Shown here in pieces: positions 37,890 through 47,233 of a stretch of DNA of 64,000 nucleotides; position 1 is the first letter of the stretch; the number at the start of each line of letters is the position of its first letter. The stretch lies in NCBI GenBank assembly GCA_001804705.1, contig MHAY01000001.1, positions 1-64,000 of the forward strand. Reading direction: 5' to 3'. This stretch comes from Ignavibacteria bacterium RIFOXYC2_FULL_35_21 (lineage in GTDB: Bacteria; Bacteroidota; Ignavibacteria; Kapaibacteriales; UBA2268). The notes under the pieces were generated by a model that worked only from the letters and a program-made list of their open reading frames with translations, was not told the DNA's origin and did not search any database. The position numbers and the translations under genes are program-made.

Positions 37890-39770
37890 TTATGGAACAA
37901 CAACCCATTTATTCTCTTTTTTCTCTTGAAAAAGTTTTTTATCTTTTTTAAAAATACCAAAATTTTTATGACAATTCGAACATTGAGCTAAGTTGGGTTT
38001 CGATTTAAATAGAATGGTGTCGGATTTTAATCTATCCTTATGGCATTTTATACATAGTGAATGCATTGCATCGGTATAAGACAGAGTTTTGTAGGTTGAT
38101 AGTTTCTTTATTCTGGAGTCAGCCGGAATGATATTATTATGGCAGTCTTTACAAATTCGAGTTGCTTTTTTATTGGAGAATTTGAAATTCATTCCCTTAC
38201 TGACAGATTTGTTATGGCATTTGAAGCAGTCAAGATTAGCTCCGCTGGAAGAAGAATGCCAATCATGCCGGAAAGCATCCCCTGTCAAATACATATCATC
38301 ATGACATTCGTAACATCCGGTAGCTTTATCATCGGGTTTATTTATATGGTGACAGTAGCCGCAGGTAACACCGAGCTTTTGATGATTGGCATGAGCGAAA
38401 ACAACATTATATCCATCCCTGTTACCATCAATTAACAGGGTATCTGCTCCGCGTGCTTTTGTAACAGGTGATTTCTCGAAACCACTGCTGTGAATCTCCC
38501 CGCCTGAAATAAGAGCAAAAGTTAAACCGAATGCTATAATAAAAGCAAAAGAGAATTTTGTTCTGTTCACTATCGGATTAGAACCCAAATATACTTTGAA
38601 GGAATCGAATCTTGGCGTTCTATTAACATTACTTTGAACAATTGGAAATTCTTCCCACACTTTGAAATTCTCAACAAAAAAGAAGAAAATAAGCATTGCT
38701 GCAGACACCACTCCAGCCGAAATGGAAAATTCCATCAATGATGGAAAATAAAAGGAACCAATTTCAGTTAAATTATTAAGATGAGTTATTCCTCCTACAT
38801 TGAGCCTGTTAAATACGACTCCAACAACACCTATAAAAGCCCCAAAATAAAGGATAGAAATTTTTATTTTTTTAATTGGTAAAGAAAATATAATTAATGG
38901 GATAATGCATGATAGCAGAATCTCAATCCAGAACAGGGACATTCCCCAACTAAAACTAAAAAGGAATGAACCAGCACCACGAATAATAATATCAGCAAAT
39001 CTTACCAATAAATATAAGAACAGCATATATGAAGCATATTTCTTGATTTTTTCGAGGATATGTATTTCCTGCTCCCTCCTGTATAAGTAGCTTGAAGTCA
39101 TGCTTTCCACCATTACCATCATAAATCCAAGGCATATTGCAGATAGAAAGAAAATTATTGGTATTATTGGTGAATACCATAATGGGTGAAGCCTGTAAGG
39201 CATTGCCAGGAACAGGCTGCCAAGCGAGGATTGATGTAATGTTGACAGCATTATTCCAAGAATTACGAGGGGAATTCTGATTTTAAAAAGAAATCCGTGT
39301 ATGATTGACAGCAATTTTATGTTCGGATATTTTTCAAGAACAACAGGAGTAAATTCAAGGGTTAGAACCGTAAGATAAAGCATGACGCACCAGCCAACCT
39401 CAAATAATGGTGAGTGAGGATTCCAATAAATTATCATGTGCCAGATGTTCCAGGGTAATCCCAAATCGAACAGTAAACCAACAGCAACTGCAACATATCC
39501 GAGAAATGCAGTCAGAATAGCAGCTCTTGCAATCGGATGTAATACTTTTTTCCCGAAAATATAATTAAAAGCAGCAATGACAAAGCCCCCTCCTGCAAGC
39601 GCTACTCCTCCCATAACATCAAAGCCAATCCAAAAACCCCAAGGAGTGTTATCTGTCAAATTAGTAGTAGCGCCAAGGCCAAAAATAAAACGTGTTATTG
39701 CTACTGCACCCGCAATTCCGAGTATTGCCCAAAGAATTAATTTCGCTTTATTTATCCTGTCCATTATCAT
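37890..39770 (-). CDS. NrfD/HmcC-like membrane subunit fused to C-terminal hexaheme c-type cytochrome
   Basis: N-terminal multi-TM NrfD features (GFWIGFDVMGGVALAGGGFVIAA); C-terminal CGYCH, CYECH, CFKCH, CKDCH, CIKCH, CSNCH. Confidence 0.85.
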   Translation of the reverse strand: MIMDRINKAKLILWAILGIAGAVAITRFIFGLGATTNLTDNTPWGFWIGFDVMGGVALAGGGFVIAAFNYIFGKKVLHPIARAAILTAFLGYVAVAVGLLFDLGLPWNIWHMIIYWNPHSPLFEVGWCVMLYLTVLTLEFTPVVLEKYPNIKLLSIIHGFLFKIRIPLVILGIMLSTLHQSSLGSLFLAMPYRLHPLWYSPIIPIIFFLSAICLGFMMVMVESMTSSYLYRREQEIHILEKIKKYASYMLFLYLLVRFADIIIRGAGSFLFSFSWGMSLFWIEILLSCIIPLIIFSLPIKKIKISILYFGAFIGVVGVVFNRLNVGGITHLNNLTEIGSFYFPSLMEFSISAGVVSAAMLIFFFFVENFKVWEEFPIVQSNVNRTPRFDSFKVYLGSNPIVNRTKFSFAFIIAFGLTFALISGGEIHSSGFEKSPVTKARGADTLLIDGNRDGYNVVFAHANHQKLGVTCGYCHHINKPDDKATGCYECHDDMYLTGDAFRHDWHSSSSGANLDCFKCHNKSVSKGMNFKFSNKKATRICKDCHNNIIPADSRIKKLSTYKTLSYTDAMHSLCIKCHKDRLKSDTILFKSKPNLAQCSNCHKNFGIFKKDKKLFQEKKENKWVVVP

Positions 39771-40578
39771 CCTCTTGTTTTTGATTTTCAGATTGAATCT
39801 CGCTTTGCAATTTATTCCTTCGATTTATAACCCAGTAAATTCCGCTCATAACTGCCCCCATGCCGAGGAAGGCAAATGGAACCGCACCCATAGCCCATTT
39901 TGTTGTGATTGGAATTGCTTCATTAAAATCAGGCATTCCTGCAAGTTCTATTCCTTTTTCAATTCTATTATTGTAGTAAAGCAGAAAATCCAATGGGCAG
40001 TCTTTGGCTGTGATGTATAGAACATTTGTGCCGCCAACTTCATTTTCTCCATAGATAGTATTCAAATATTTATCCGGTTCAGAATTGATTCTTCGTCTTG
40101 CTTCCTTCAGAAGTTCCTCTCTTTCTCCGTAGATAGTAGCACCCGTTGGGCAGGCAGAAGTACAGGCCGGCTGGCTGATTGTACCATCTTTTATTTTGTG
40201 ATAACATAATATGCACTTTTTTATGTAAGGAACCGGCTGAACCCAATCATACCTTGGTATGCCATAAGGGCAAGCCATCATACAATAGCGGCATCCAAGA
40301 CATTTATCACTGTCGTAAACGACAGCACCTGTTTCAGTCTTATGCAATGCACCTACCGGGCATACTGAAACACAGGCAGGTTCAACACAGTGGCGACACT
40401 GCTTCCTTAAATTATACTTGCCATTGTGTAGCACAGATGTCCAGTTGCTTGCCGATAAACCATCATTTTTCTGCCATTCTCTTGGTTTGTCGGGCGGCAG
40501 ATTATTGATTACCTTACACGCCTTAACACATTCGTTGCAACCTATACATTTGGTTATATCAGTTAGAATGGCTTTCAT
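39748..40578 (-). CDS. DmsB/HmcB-type 4x[4Fe-4S] ferredoxin with C-terminal TM helix, no Tat signal
   Basis: CIGCNECVKAC, CRHCVEPACVSVCP, CLGCRYCMMACPYG, CILC...CTSACP; FLGMGAVMSGIYWVINRR. Confidence 0.88.
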   Translation of the reverse strand: MKAILTDITKCIGCNECVKACKVINNLPPDKPREWQKNDGLSASNWTSVLHNGKYNLRKQCRHCVEPACVSVCPVGALHKTETGAVVYDSDKCLGCRYCMMACPYGIPRYDWVQPVPYIKKCILCYHKIKDGTISQPACTSACPTGATIYGEREELLKEARRRINSEPDKYLNTIYGENEVGGTNVLYITAKDCPLDFLLYYNNRIEKGIELAGMPDFNEAIPITTKWAMGAVPFAFLGMGAVMSGIYWVINRRNKLQSEIQSENQKQEDDNGQDK

Positions 40579-41282
40579 AATGCTTCACCTTCTTTCCCTA
40601 AATCAATCATAACATTTTCTCCTGCCTCCGGAGGGAACTTCCACGCTCTGGCAGTAATCCACTGGCTCAATGGCAATAGAATGCAATGAGCTATCTTAGT
40701 GAATGGCATAAGAATAAAAATCAGACAACCACTAAGAATGTGTATCAAAATAAAAGCATTATAAACATCCGGATTTACGGTCAGTTGAGCACAAACCAAT
40801 CCGCTGATGAATGGAATGAGCAACAACAGGGGCCATAGATAATCCTGCTTCCTGCTGATAAATCTCGAGGTCTTGCTGCTAATTCTTATTAAAAAGAGTA
40901 ATATTCCTGTTGCAATTGTTATTATTGTCATCCAGTCAGCAAATTGTTTCGATAATGTTAAATTAAGCCAGCTAATACCAATCGAATTTTGAAATAGCAG
41001 TGCGTGGTCAAAAAGAAATATTGGAGTGAATATCAACCCAATATGAAATAATATAGAAACAAACGCATAAAATGGTTTCACCCGAAATGCTCTGACAGGA
41101 AATAAAAAGCCAAAAGTCATTTTTCTTACATATCCTTTGGGAATAGATTTGTCCTGAGCTTTCTTCTTTGCTTCAAACCCGTTAATTAATGATAAACCAA
41201 ATACCCTTAGAAGCCCTAAAATCATAATAGCAAATGAAAATCTAAAAAGAGGGCCCTTCGCAAAATTTAATAATTCTTCCAT
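40575..41282 (-). CDS. NarI/DsrM/HmcE-like membrane subunit (probable b-type cytochrome)
   Basis: Multi-TM with spaced His; FAFVSILFHIGLIFTPIFLFDHALL; 4-nt overlap with the ferredoxin gene. Confidence 0.7.
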   Translation of the reverse strand: MEELLNFAKGPLFRFSFAIMILGLLRVFGLSLINGFEAKKKAQDKSIPKGYVRKMTFGFLFPVRAFRVKPFYAFVSILFHIGLIFTPIFLFDHALLFQNSIGISWLNLTLSKQFADWMTIITIATGILLFLIRISSKTSRFISRKQDYLWPLLLLIPFISGLVCAQLTVNPDVYNAFILIHILSGCLIFILMPFTKIAHCILLPLSQWITARAWKFPPEAGENVMIDLGKEGEAL

Positions 41283-41321
41283 ATCATACTCTTAAATTAA
41301 AGGACAGAACAATATCTGTCC

Positions 41322-41690
41322 CTACATTCCGAAAATATTTTGAGGCATATAAGGATGCGTACCTTCAATAACCTCAATCCCTGACTTTGCTTTAATTTTA
41401 TTTATTATTATGTCCTTGTAAGGACAATGGTCAATAACACAAGGAGCCACATGAATTTTTGTAGGCTTCTCGTTCAAATGTTTATTCCACAAGCTGAATT
41501 GTGCAAGACGGGTAACAACTATCGCCCCGGGACAATCGCCGCAGTTAAGCAGCCCGATTAGCTCGACATCTTTTTCTTTGTATTGTGCGAATTCACCTTC
41601 CCGCCGATTGAATCCGACAAGGCAGCGGGAACAAGCAATGCAGGCATCGTTCATTGCTTTTTTGCATCCGAAAATCAGGAGCTTTTCCAT
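41322..41690 (-). CDS. CGGC-domain-like cysteine-rich protein
   Basis: CIACSRCLVGFNRREGEFAQY...LIGLLNCGDCPGAIV...HVAPCVIDHCPYKD. Confidence 0.7.
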   Translation of the reverse strand: MEKLLIFGCKKAMNDACIACSRCLVGFNRREGEFAQYKEKDVELIGLLNCGDCPGAIVVTRLAQFSLWNKHLNEKPTKIHVAPCVIDHCPYKDIIINKIKAKSGIEVIEGTHPYMPQNIFGM

Positions 41691-41691
41691 A

Positions 41692-42231
41692 TTATTCCTT
41701 TATTGTAAATTTCCAAATACAATAATTATTATTATCTGTTATTTCCGGTGGGCAGGAAAGACATTCAGTTTCGATTCTTCCGTCAATTGTTTTTGCAAAC
41801 AGGCTGTATTCAACAATGCCGACCGACTTACAGGGAAAATCCTTTAATCCCTTTCTGCGTCTTGCCTCCTGTACGCGGCAAGTCTCAACATAATAAATCA
41901 TACTCTTATTATCGAGAATCTCGATTTTGTCTTTATTAATTGTGGAATACAAGCGAAACCTCAATGCCCGTGCTAATCCTTCAATACCGGAGTTCTTACC
42001 GAGAGATAAAAATTCATTAATACGCTTTGCTTCTACAATGGTGAATTTACGCCATGATTCCCTGTCAATGTTTATTGCTTCATCAATACCATGCTTTTCC
42101 TCGACAGATAAAAACCAGCAACCGTCATGAGCAAGCCAGTTCTTTGCATAGATTTTCAAAAGTTCAAGGAGTTCTTCTTTTGATAAATCATCTATGCTGT
42201 TTGCTTTTGATATTTTATTAGAATCTTCCAT
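41692..42231 (-). CDS. DUF6125-like protein
   Basis: YAKNWLAHDGCWFLSVEEKHGIDEAINIDRESWRKFTIVEAKRI...CRVQEARRRKGLKDFPCKSVGIVEY. Confidence 0.7.
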   Translation of the reverse strand: MEDSNKISKANSIDDLSKEELLELLKIYAKNWLAHDGCWFLSVEEKHGIDEAINIDRESWRKFTIVEAKRINEFLSLGKNSGIEGLARALRFRLYSTINKDKIEILDNKSMIYYVETCRVQEARRRKGLKDFPCKSVGIVEYSLFAKTIDGRIETECLSCPPEITDNNNYCIWKFTIKE

Positions 42232-42700
42232 CGGATTTCATTTCATTTAATTTATTAATATTTTCAGTTAACCAACCGATTTTATACTCATTGTCATAAT
42301 TTTCACATCCGGGAACATAAGGCTTAATATCCAACAATGGAGTTCCATTCACTATATCAACATTTTCAATAATGACGTTGTTATCTTTAACTTCGATTAA
42401 TCTGACGACCGATAGTCCAATCGGATTAGGCCTTGCCGGAGCTCTTGTCGAAAACACTCCTCTTTCAACTTTATCTACGAAGGGTATAACATGAAGAGAG
42501 AATGTTTTTATTAAATGTAGATGATAAATTAAAGTAATATGTGAAAATCCATCCAAATCTTTTAAACCTTCAATAAATTCGTCAAAAATTACAATACGTC
42601 CCCTGATACCGATAGCTGCGGAGGGCTGAATCGGTACCCCCGTCGTTTCCTCAAAAGGTGAATATATAGTTCCAATAGGTTTAAATATTATATCCATCAT
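42218..42700 (-). CDS. TsaA/TrmO-family tRNA methyltransferase-like protein
   Basis: PIGTIYSPFEETTGVPIQPS...FSTRAPARPNPIGLSVVRLIEV...LLDIKPYVPGCEN. Confidence 0.88.
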   Translation of the reverse strand: MMDIIFKPIGTIYSPFEETTGVPIQPSAAIGIRGRIVIFDEFIEGLKDLDGFSHITLIYHLHLIKTFSLHVIPFVDKVERGVFSTRAPARPNPIGLSVVRLIEVKDNNVIIENVDIVNGTPLLDIKPYVPGCENYDNEYKIGWLTENINKLNEMKSDGRF

Positions 42701-44073
42701 TTTTCGATAATAATTGCTTTTAATATTAAATCGTGTAATCCGACAAGTTCTCCGTCAACTTTATTATCTTCCATCGTTTCCCGAATCTGCTTTTTGCAAT
42801 TTGCACAGGGTGCTATTACATAATGGGCTCCTGTTCTCCTGATTTGCCCGGCTTTTTTGGCACCTGATACTAAAGTCCTGTACTTTCTAATTTCATCAAT
42901 CGAAACAGTTCCGCCGCCGCCCCCACAGCAATAATTCTCAGTTCTGTTCGGTGTCATTTCGACAAAGTCCTTACAAAAGGCTTTAATTATTTCTCTCGGT
43001 TGCTCTACAATCCATCCCTGGCGGGCAATATTGCATGGGTCATGGTATGTAACCCGCTCAGTAACTTTATTAGGGTCGAGTTTAATTCTGCCTTCTTTAA
43101 GTAATTCATTTGTCAATTCCATTATATTAATTATTTCGGGACAATCACCACCCTGCCAGAAAGTCTTTAGAAATGTAGCACTGCGGCTGGCGTGGCCGCA
43201 CTCACCTATTAAAACTTTCTTAGCTTTCAATCTTTGAGTTTCTTCCTGTATCTTTCTTAATACCCTTCCCAAAACAAGGTCGCTATAAAACAATCCATAA
43301 TTAATAGCATCGAAATATTTTGTACCTATCGTCCAGCTTACTCCGGCAGCATGAAGAACAGCAGCAATACCCATCAATGTATCTGCCTCCATTAAAAAAT
43401 CCGATACAGGAGCAAAGAATATATACTCCGCATTTTCGACATCCAGGGGAAATTTAATATCAACATCCAGCATTTCTTTCAGCTCTTCCTCCAGGAATTC
43501 AATCGAATCCTTCAAAGCAACAAGTGGTATTCCGGAAGTGTTAGCTGTTGCACCTTGCAATTGTTCCCTTGTTGATACTACTAATGCTCTCGGAACAAGA
43601 TTCATTTCTGCCATAATATACCTGGCAAGATGGGTCATCATTCCATGGTCTATGCCGGACGGACATTCAAGAACACACTTACGACAAGCCGTACAGTTCC
43701 AGAAAGAATGTGCCATTTTATCAATGTGTTCCTCTGTAAGTTCAAATCCGCCAAACAGCCGCGCAAACATACTGCTTTCATATGAAAAGTATCGTCTGTA
43801 AACGCTGAGCAACAATTCAGAACGGTAGCAGGGTATATCTCTCAAATCTTTTGTGGTTTGGTAAACATGGCAGCTACTGGCGCATCTTGAGCATTTGGCC
43901 GATACCCGAATGTAATGTTCCAGCGCAGTACGGTAATTGCTATATTCTAATAATGATGCAAAGATATCAAGGAACTGAGAAACTCTGTCCCCTTGGGGAG
44001 GTTTCTCGATAATATATTTCATATCGGGTATTTCTTTGGGTGGGTTATTTTTTGTTATATTATCTTTAAACAT
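42697..44073 (-). CDS. HdrD/DsrK/HmcF-like Fe-S protein
   Basis: CTACRKCVLECPSGIDHG; YHDPCNIARQG, NYCCGGGGGTVSIDE, APCANCKKQI (CCG domain). Confidence 0.88.
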   Translation of the reverse strand: MFKDNITKNNPPKEIPDMKYIIEKPPQGDRVSQFLDIFASLLEYSNYRTALEHYIRVSAKCSRCASSCHVYQTTKDLRDIPCYRSELLLSVYRRYFSYESSMFARLFGGFELTEEHIDKMAHSFWNCTACRKCVLECPSGIDHGMMTHLARYIMAEMNLVPRALVVSTREQLQGATANTSGIPLVALKDSIEFLEEELKEMLDVDIKFPLDVENAEYIFFAPVSDFLMEADTLMGIAAVLHAAGVSWTIGTKYFDAINYGLFYSDLVLGRVLRKIQEETQRLKAKKVLIGECGHASRSATFLKTFWQGGDCPEIINIMELTNELLKEGRIKLDPNKVTERVTYHDPCNIARQGWIVEQPREIIKAFCKDFVEMTPNRTENYCCGGGGGTVSIDEIRKYRTLVSGAKKAGQIRRTGAHYVIAPCANCKKQIRETMEDNKVDGELVGLHDLILKAIIIEK

Positions 44074-44092
44074 AATTTACCTTGTCGTTTTA

Positions 44093-44482
44093 TTATTTAA
44101 TTTTTAATATTTTTCTAACGCTTGCCAACAAATTTTCTCTGTCAATCGGCTTTTCAAAAAAATCAAATTTATATTTAGAACCCTTTTTATTTGGAATAAC
44201 ACTTTTGAATTCTTCTGAGACACCGGTAATAATTATTACCGGTATTTTACTTGTTTTGAGATTTTCCTGTAAATCTCTAAATACTCTGACACCTGATTCC
44301 ATTGGCATAGAAATATCGAGGGTTATTAAATCGGGATTTTCTGATTCAGCTTTGATAATACAATCCTTACCGTTAGTGGCTGTTATAACATCAAAACCAT
44401 TATCAATAAAGAAAGTTTCAAGGTATCTCAAAACATCTACCTCATCGTCCACGACTAAAATCCTTTTTCTAACAGAATTCAT
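44093..44482 (-). CDS. CheY-like single-domain response regulator
   Basis: RILVVDDEVDVLRYLETFF...LITLDISMPMESG...IPVIIITG...KPIDRENLL. Confidence 0.9.
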   Translation of the reverse strand: MNSVRKRILVVDDEVDVLRYLETFFIDNGFDVITATNGKDCIIKAESENPDLITLDISMPMESGVRVFRDLQENLKTSKIPVIIITGVSEEFKSVIPNKKGSKYKFDFFEKPIDRENLLASVRKILKIK

Positions 44483-44843
44483 ATCAACTCAACAAAGAAA
44501 CAATTCAATTTTCACATTTACAAAATAATGAAAAATTATCTCCCTAAATCCTCATTGAGTCAGTATCATACACAGTTTTCAACGAATGTGATTAATATGT
44601 TGTAAAAGTAAGTCTATAAGATTTAATTGGTTATAAAAACACATAAATTAAATTCATTTTATTTTAATAATTAATTAATTAATTAATGAGAAAAATCAAG
44701 AACTTATAAAAAATAAATTAATTTCTATTCATTTTACGGCATAAAACAATAAAGTACATTAAAAAATACAGAGTTAAAAGAAATAGGAATAAATTTTCTT
44801 TAAATTTATATTTTTGTGGTATTGATTATAAAAAAGGGGATAT

Positions 44844-46655
44844 TTGTTGGAAGAGTTACAGGAAATAATAGCTGAACAATTATATGATTTGTTGCCTTTT
44901 AACGTAGATATCATAGATAAAGACTTAAATATTGTTCAGGCCAATAACAACTTTAGAGATTACTTCGGTGACTGGGAAGGAAAAAAATGCTATGAAGTAT
45001 ATAAAAAAACCTCTGAACAGTGTACTCATTGCAAGATAAATGAGGTATTTGAACAAGGATTGACAAAGGTTTCTAACGAGTCAGGAATAGATAAAAATAA
45101 TAAAATTTGCCACTATATCGTGCATCTTGCACCATTAAAAAATAAATCGGGTAAAGTAAAATATGTTGTCGAAATGTCAACTGATGTAACAGAGACAACA
45201 AGGTTCCAAAGGGAGTATAATATTTTCTTTGAAAACGTCCCAAGTTATTTATCCATTATTGATACAAATTATAGAATCATACGGGCGAACAAAAAACTGA
45301 GGGACACATTTGGAGAAGTACAAGGTAAGCACTGTTATGAAGTATATAAAAAAAGGGGCAGGAGGTGCCGGAGGTGTCCGGCAGCACTTACTTTCAAGGA
45401 CGGACTCGACCATTTTTCGTCGGAAATAGGCACTACTTTTTCAGGAGAAGAAACAAGATATTTTGTTAACACTTCAGCACTATCAAAGAATGAAAAAGGC
45501 GTACAACTTGTACTTGAAATAGCAAATGATATTACAGAAATCACCGAGCTTCAGGATTCATTAAGAAAATCCCATGATTTTTACGCAACGTTAATTGAAA
45601 ATTCCGATGATGGGATAATCGCAACAAATGAGAGAAATAAAACTGTTATTATGAACTCATCTGCTAAGAATATTTTAAGCTGGCAATCAAATAAAAAACC
45701 TGTCTATAATTCCCTAAAAAGTATTTTTCCGAAGGAATTTTTCGGAAAGCCAAATAAAAAAGGCATTATTACAAAGAAGGAAGAAGCCACAATCATTGAT
45801 TCAAACGGTAAAGATATTCCCGTAAGATTTAATGCTTTGGAATTAAGAAGTAAAAAAGATATTCTCGGCAGAGTAGCCTTTTTTCAGGATTTGAGAAGAA
45901 TAAAGGTACTGGAAAAAGAGAGAATGGAAGCTGAAAGATTAGGTACCGTAGGCCAAACGGTTGCAGGCCTTGCCCACACCATAAAAAATGTATTAATGGG
46001 ACTCGAAGGAGGAATGTATATCGTTGATACAGGCTTGAGGCAAGGCGAAGCCTCCCGAATTGTCGAAGGCTGGGAAATTCTCCAGAGAAATTTTAATAAA
46101 ACAACGGATTTGGTTAAAGGATTTTTAAGTTTTGCTAAGGGCAGGCTTCCTGAACTTGTTCCTGCTGACCCAAATAAAATTGTAAAGGACATTACGGAAT
46201 TATACTATGAAACAGCAAGGACTCAAAATGTCGAATTAACTTCCGAACTTGGTAAAAGCGTTTATAATTTTCCATTGGACCCCGATGGTATCGAATCATG
46301 CCTGACAAACCTTGTCTCTAATGCTATTGATGCTGCAATGATGAGAGAAGACAAAAAGGGCCAAGTCATAATCAGAACTAAATTCAAACATGCAACTCTT
46401 GTTTTTGAAGTAAGCGATAATGGCTGGGGAATGGATTCGGAAGTAATACAAAAAATATTTACTACATTCTTTACTACTAAAGGGAATAAAGGTACCGGAT
46501 TGGGTTTGTTAACTGTAAATAAAATTGTGAAAGAACATGGCGGAACTCTCGAGGTTGATTCTATACCTGATAGAGGTTCGACTTTCAGGATGATATTTCC
46601 ATTGAAAAGGCTTGAAACGATTGCAAAAGAATCTAAGAAAAATAAATTAAACTAA
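44844..46655 (+). CDS. PAS-domain sensor histidine kinase with two Cys-cluster PAS domains
   Basis: KCYEVYKKTSEQCTHCKI and HCYEVYKKRGRRCRRCPA; AGLAHTIKNVLMGLEGG H-box; ATPase NLVSNAIDAA, DNGWGMD, GNKGTGLGLLTV. Confidence 0.9.
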   Translation: MLEELQEIIAEQLYDLLPFNVDIIDKDLNIVQANNNFRDYFGDWEGKKCYEVYKKTSEQCTHCKINEVFEQGLTKVSNESGIDKNNKICHYIVHLAPLKNKSGKVKYVVEMSTDVTETTRFQREYNIFFENVPSYLSIIDTNYRIIRANKKLRDTFGEVQGKHCYEVYKKRGRRCRRCPAALTFKDGLDHFSSEIGTTFSGEETRYFVNTSALSKNEKGVQLVLEIANDITEITELQDSLRKSHDFYATLIENSDDGIIATNERNKTVIMNSSAKNILSWQSNKKPVYNSLKSIFPKEFFGKPNKKGIITKKEEATIIDSNGKDIPVRFNALELRSKKDILGRVAFFQDLRRIKVLEKERMEAERLGTVGQTVAGLAHTIKNVLMGLEGGMYIVDTGLRQGEASRIVEGWEILQRNFNKTTDLVKGFLSFAKGRLPELVPADPNKIVKDITELYYETARTQNVELTSELGKSVYNFPLDPDGIESCLTNLVSNAIDAAMMREDKKGQVIIRTKFKHATLVFEVSDNGWGMDSEVIQKIFTTFFTTKGNKGTGLGLLTVNKIVKEHGGTLEVDSIPDRGSTFRMIFPLKRLETIAKESKKNKLN

Positions 46656-46664
46656 AGGTATTCT

Positions 46665-47183
46665 ATGAAAAATATGAATAAGACTGTTCTCGTTGTCGAT
46701 GATGAAGCTGATGTGAGAAATTATCTTAAATCTGCCCTCAGTAATTATGGTTTCGAAGTTATACTCGCTTCTGATGGATTAGAGGCATCGGATGTTATAA
46801 AAAATCAGATTCCTGATTTGATATCGCTTGACCTTGTAATGCCGAAACATTCGGGAATAAAATTTTATCGGGATTTGCAAAAGAACAAACAGTGGTCGAA
46901 AATTCCAGTTCTTATAGTTACAGGGCATGCAAGGGATGAACTTGGTAAGGTGGATTTCGAAACAATGATGATGCAGGGACCGGGTGTTTATCTTGAAAAA
47001 CCGGTTAAGCCCGAAAATTATATCGAAAAAGTATGTCTTATGCTCAACCTTGTTATTCCCCAGGAAATCATCGAAAAGAAAAAAGATGACGAAACAGATT
47101 ATAGAAAGAAGATGCTCGAATCCCTATCAAAAGCCGATACAGATTCATTAAAGAAAGCATTTGAAGCAATGCAAAAGAAATAA
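46665..47183 (+). CDS. CheY-like response regulator
   Basis: KTVLVVDDEADVRNYLKSAL...LISLDLVMPKHSG...IPVLIVTGH...EKPVKPENY. Confidence 0.9.
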   Translation: MKNMNKTVLVVDDEADVRNYLKSALSNYGFEVILASDGLEASDVIKNQIPDLISLDLVMPKHSGIKFYRDLQKNKQWSKIPVLIVTGHARDELGKVDFETMMMQGPGVYLEKPVKPENYIEKVCLMLNLVIPQEIIEKKKDDETDYRKKMLESLSKADTDSLKKAFEAMQKK

Positions 47184-47198
47184 AATAGTTTAATTTTT

Positions 47199-47226
47199 AA
47201 GGGGGATAATAATATTAATCCCCCTT
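47199..47226. terminator. Bidirectional rho-independent-like terminator
   Basis: AAGGGGGAT-N10-ATCCCCCTT then AGATTTTTT, between convergent genes. Confidence 0.8.
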
Positions 47227-47233
47227 AGATTTT

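Noticed and set aside
39577-40020. 147 aa plus-strand ORF opposite the NrfD/FeS junction
   Set aside because: Antisense to two overlapping well-supported redox genes.
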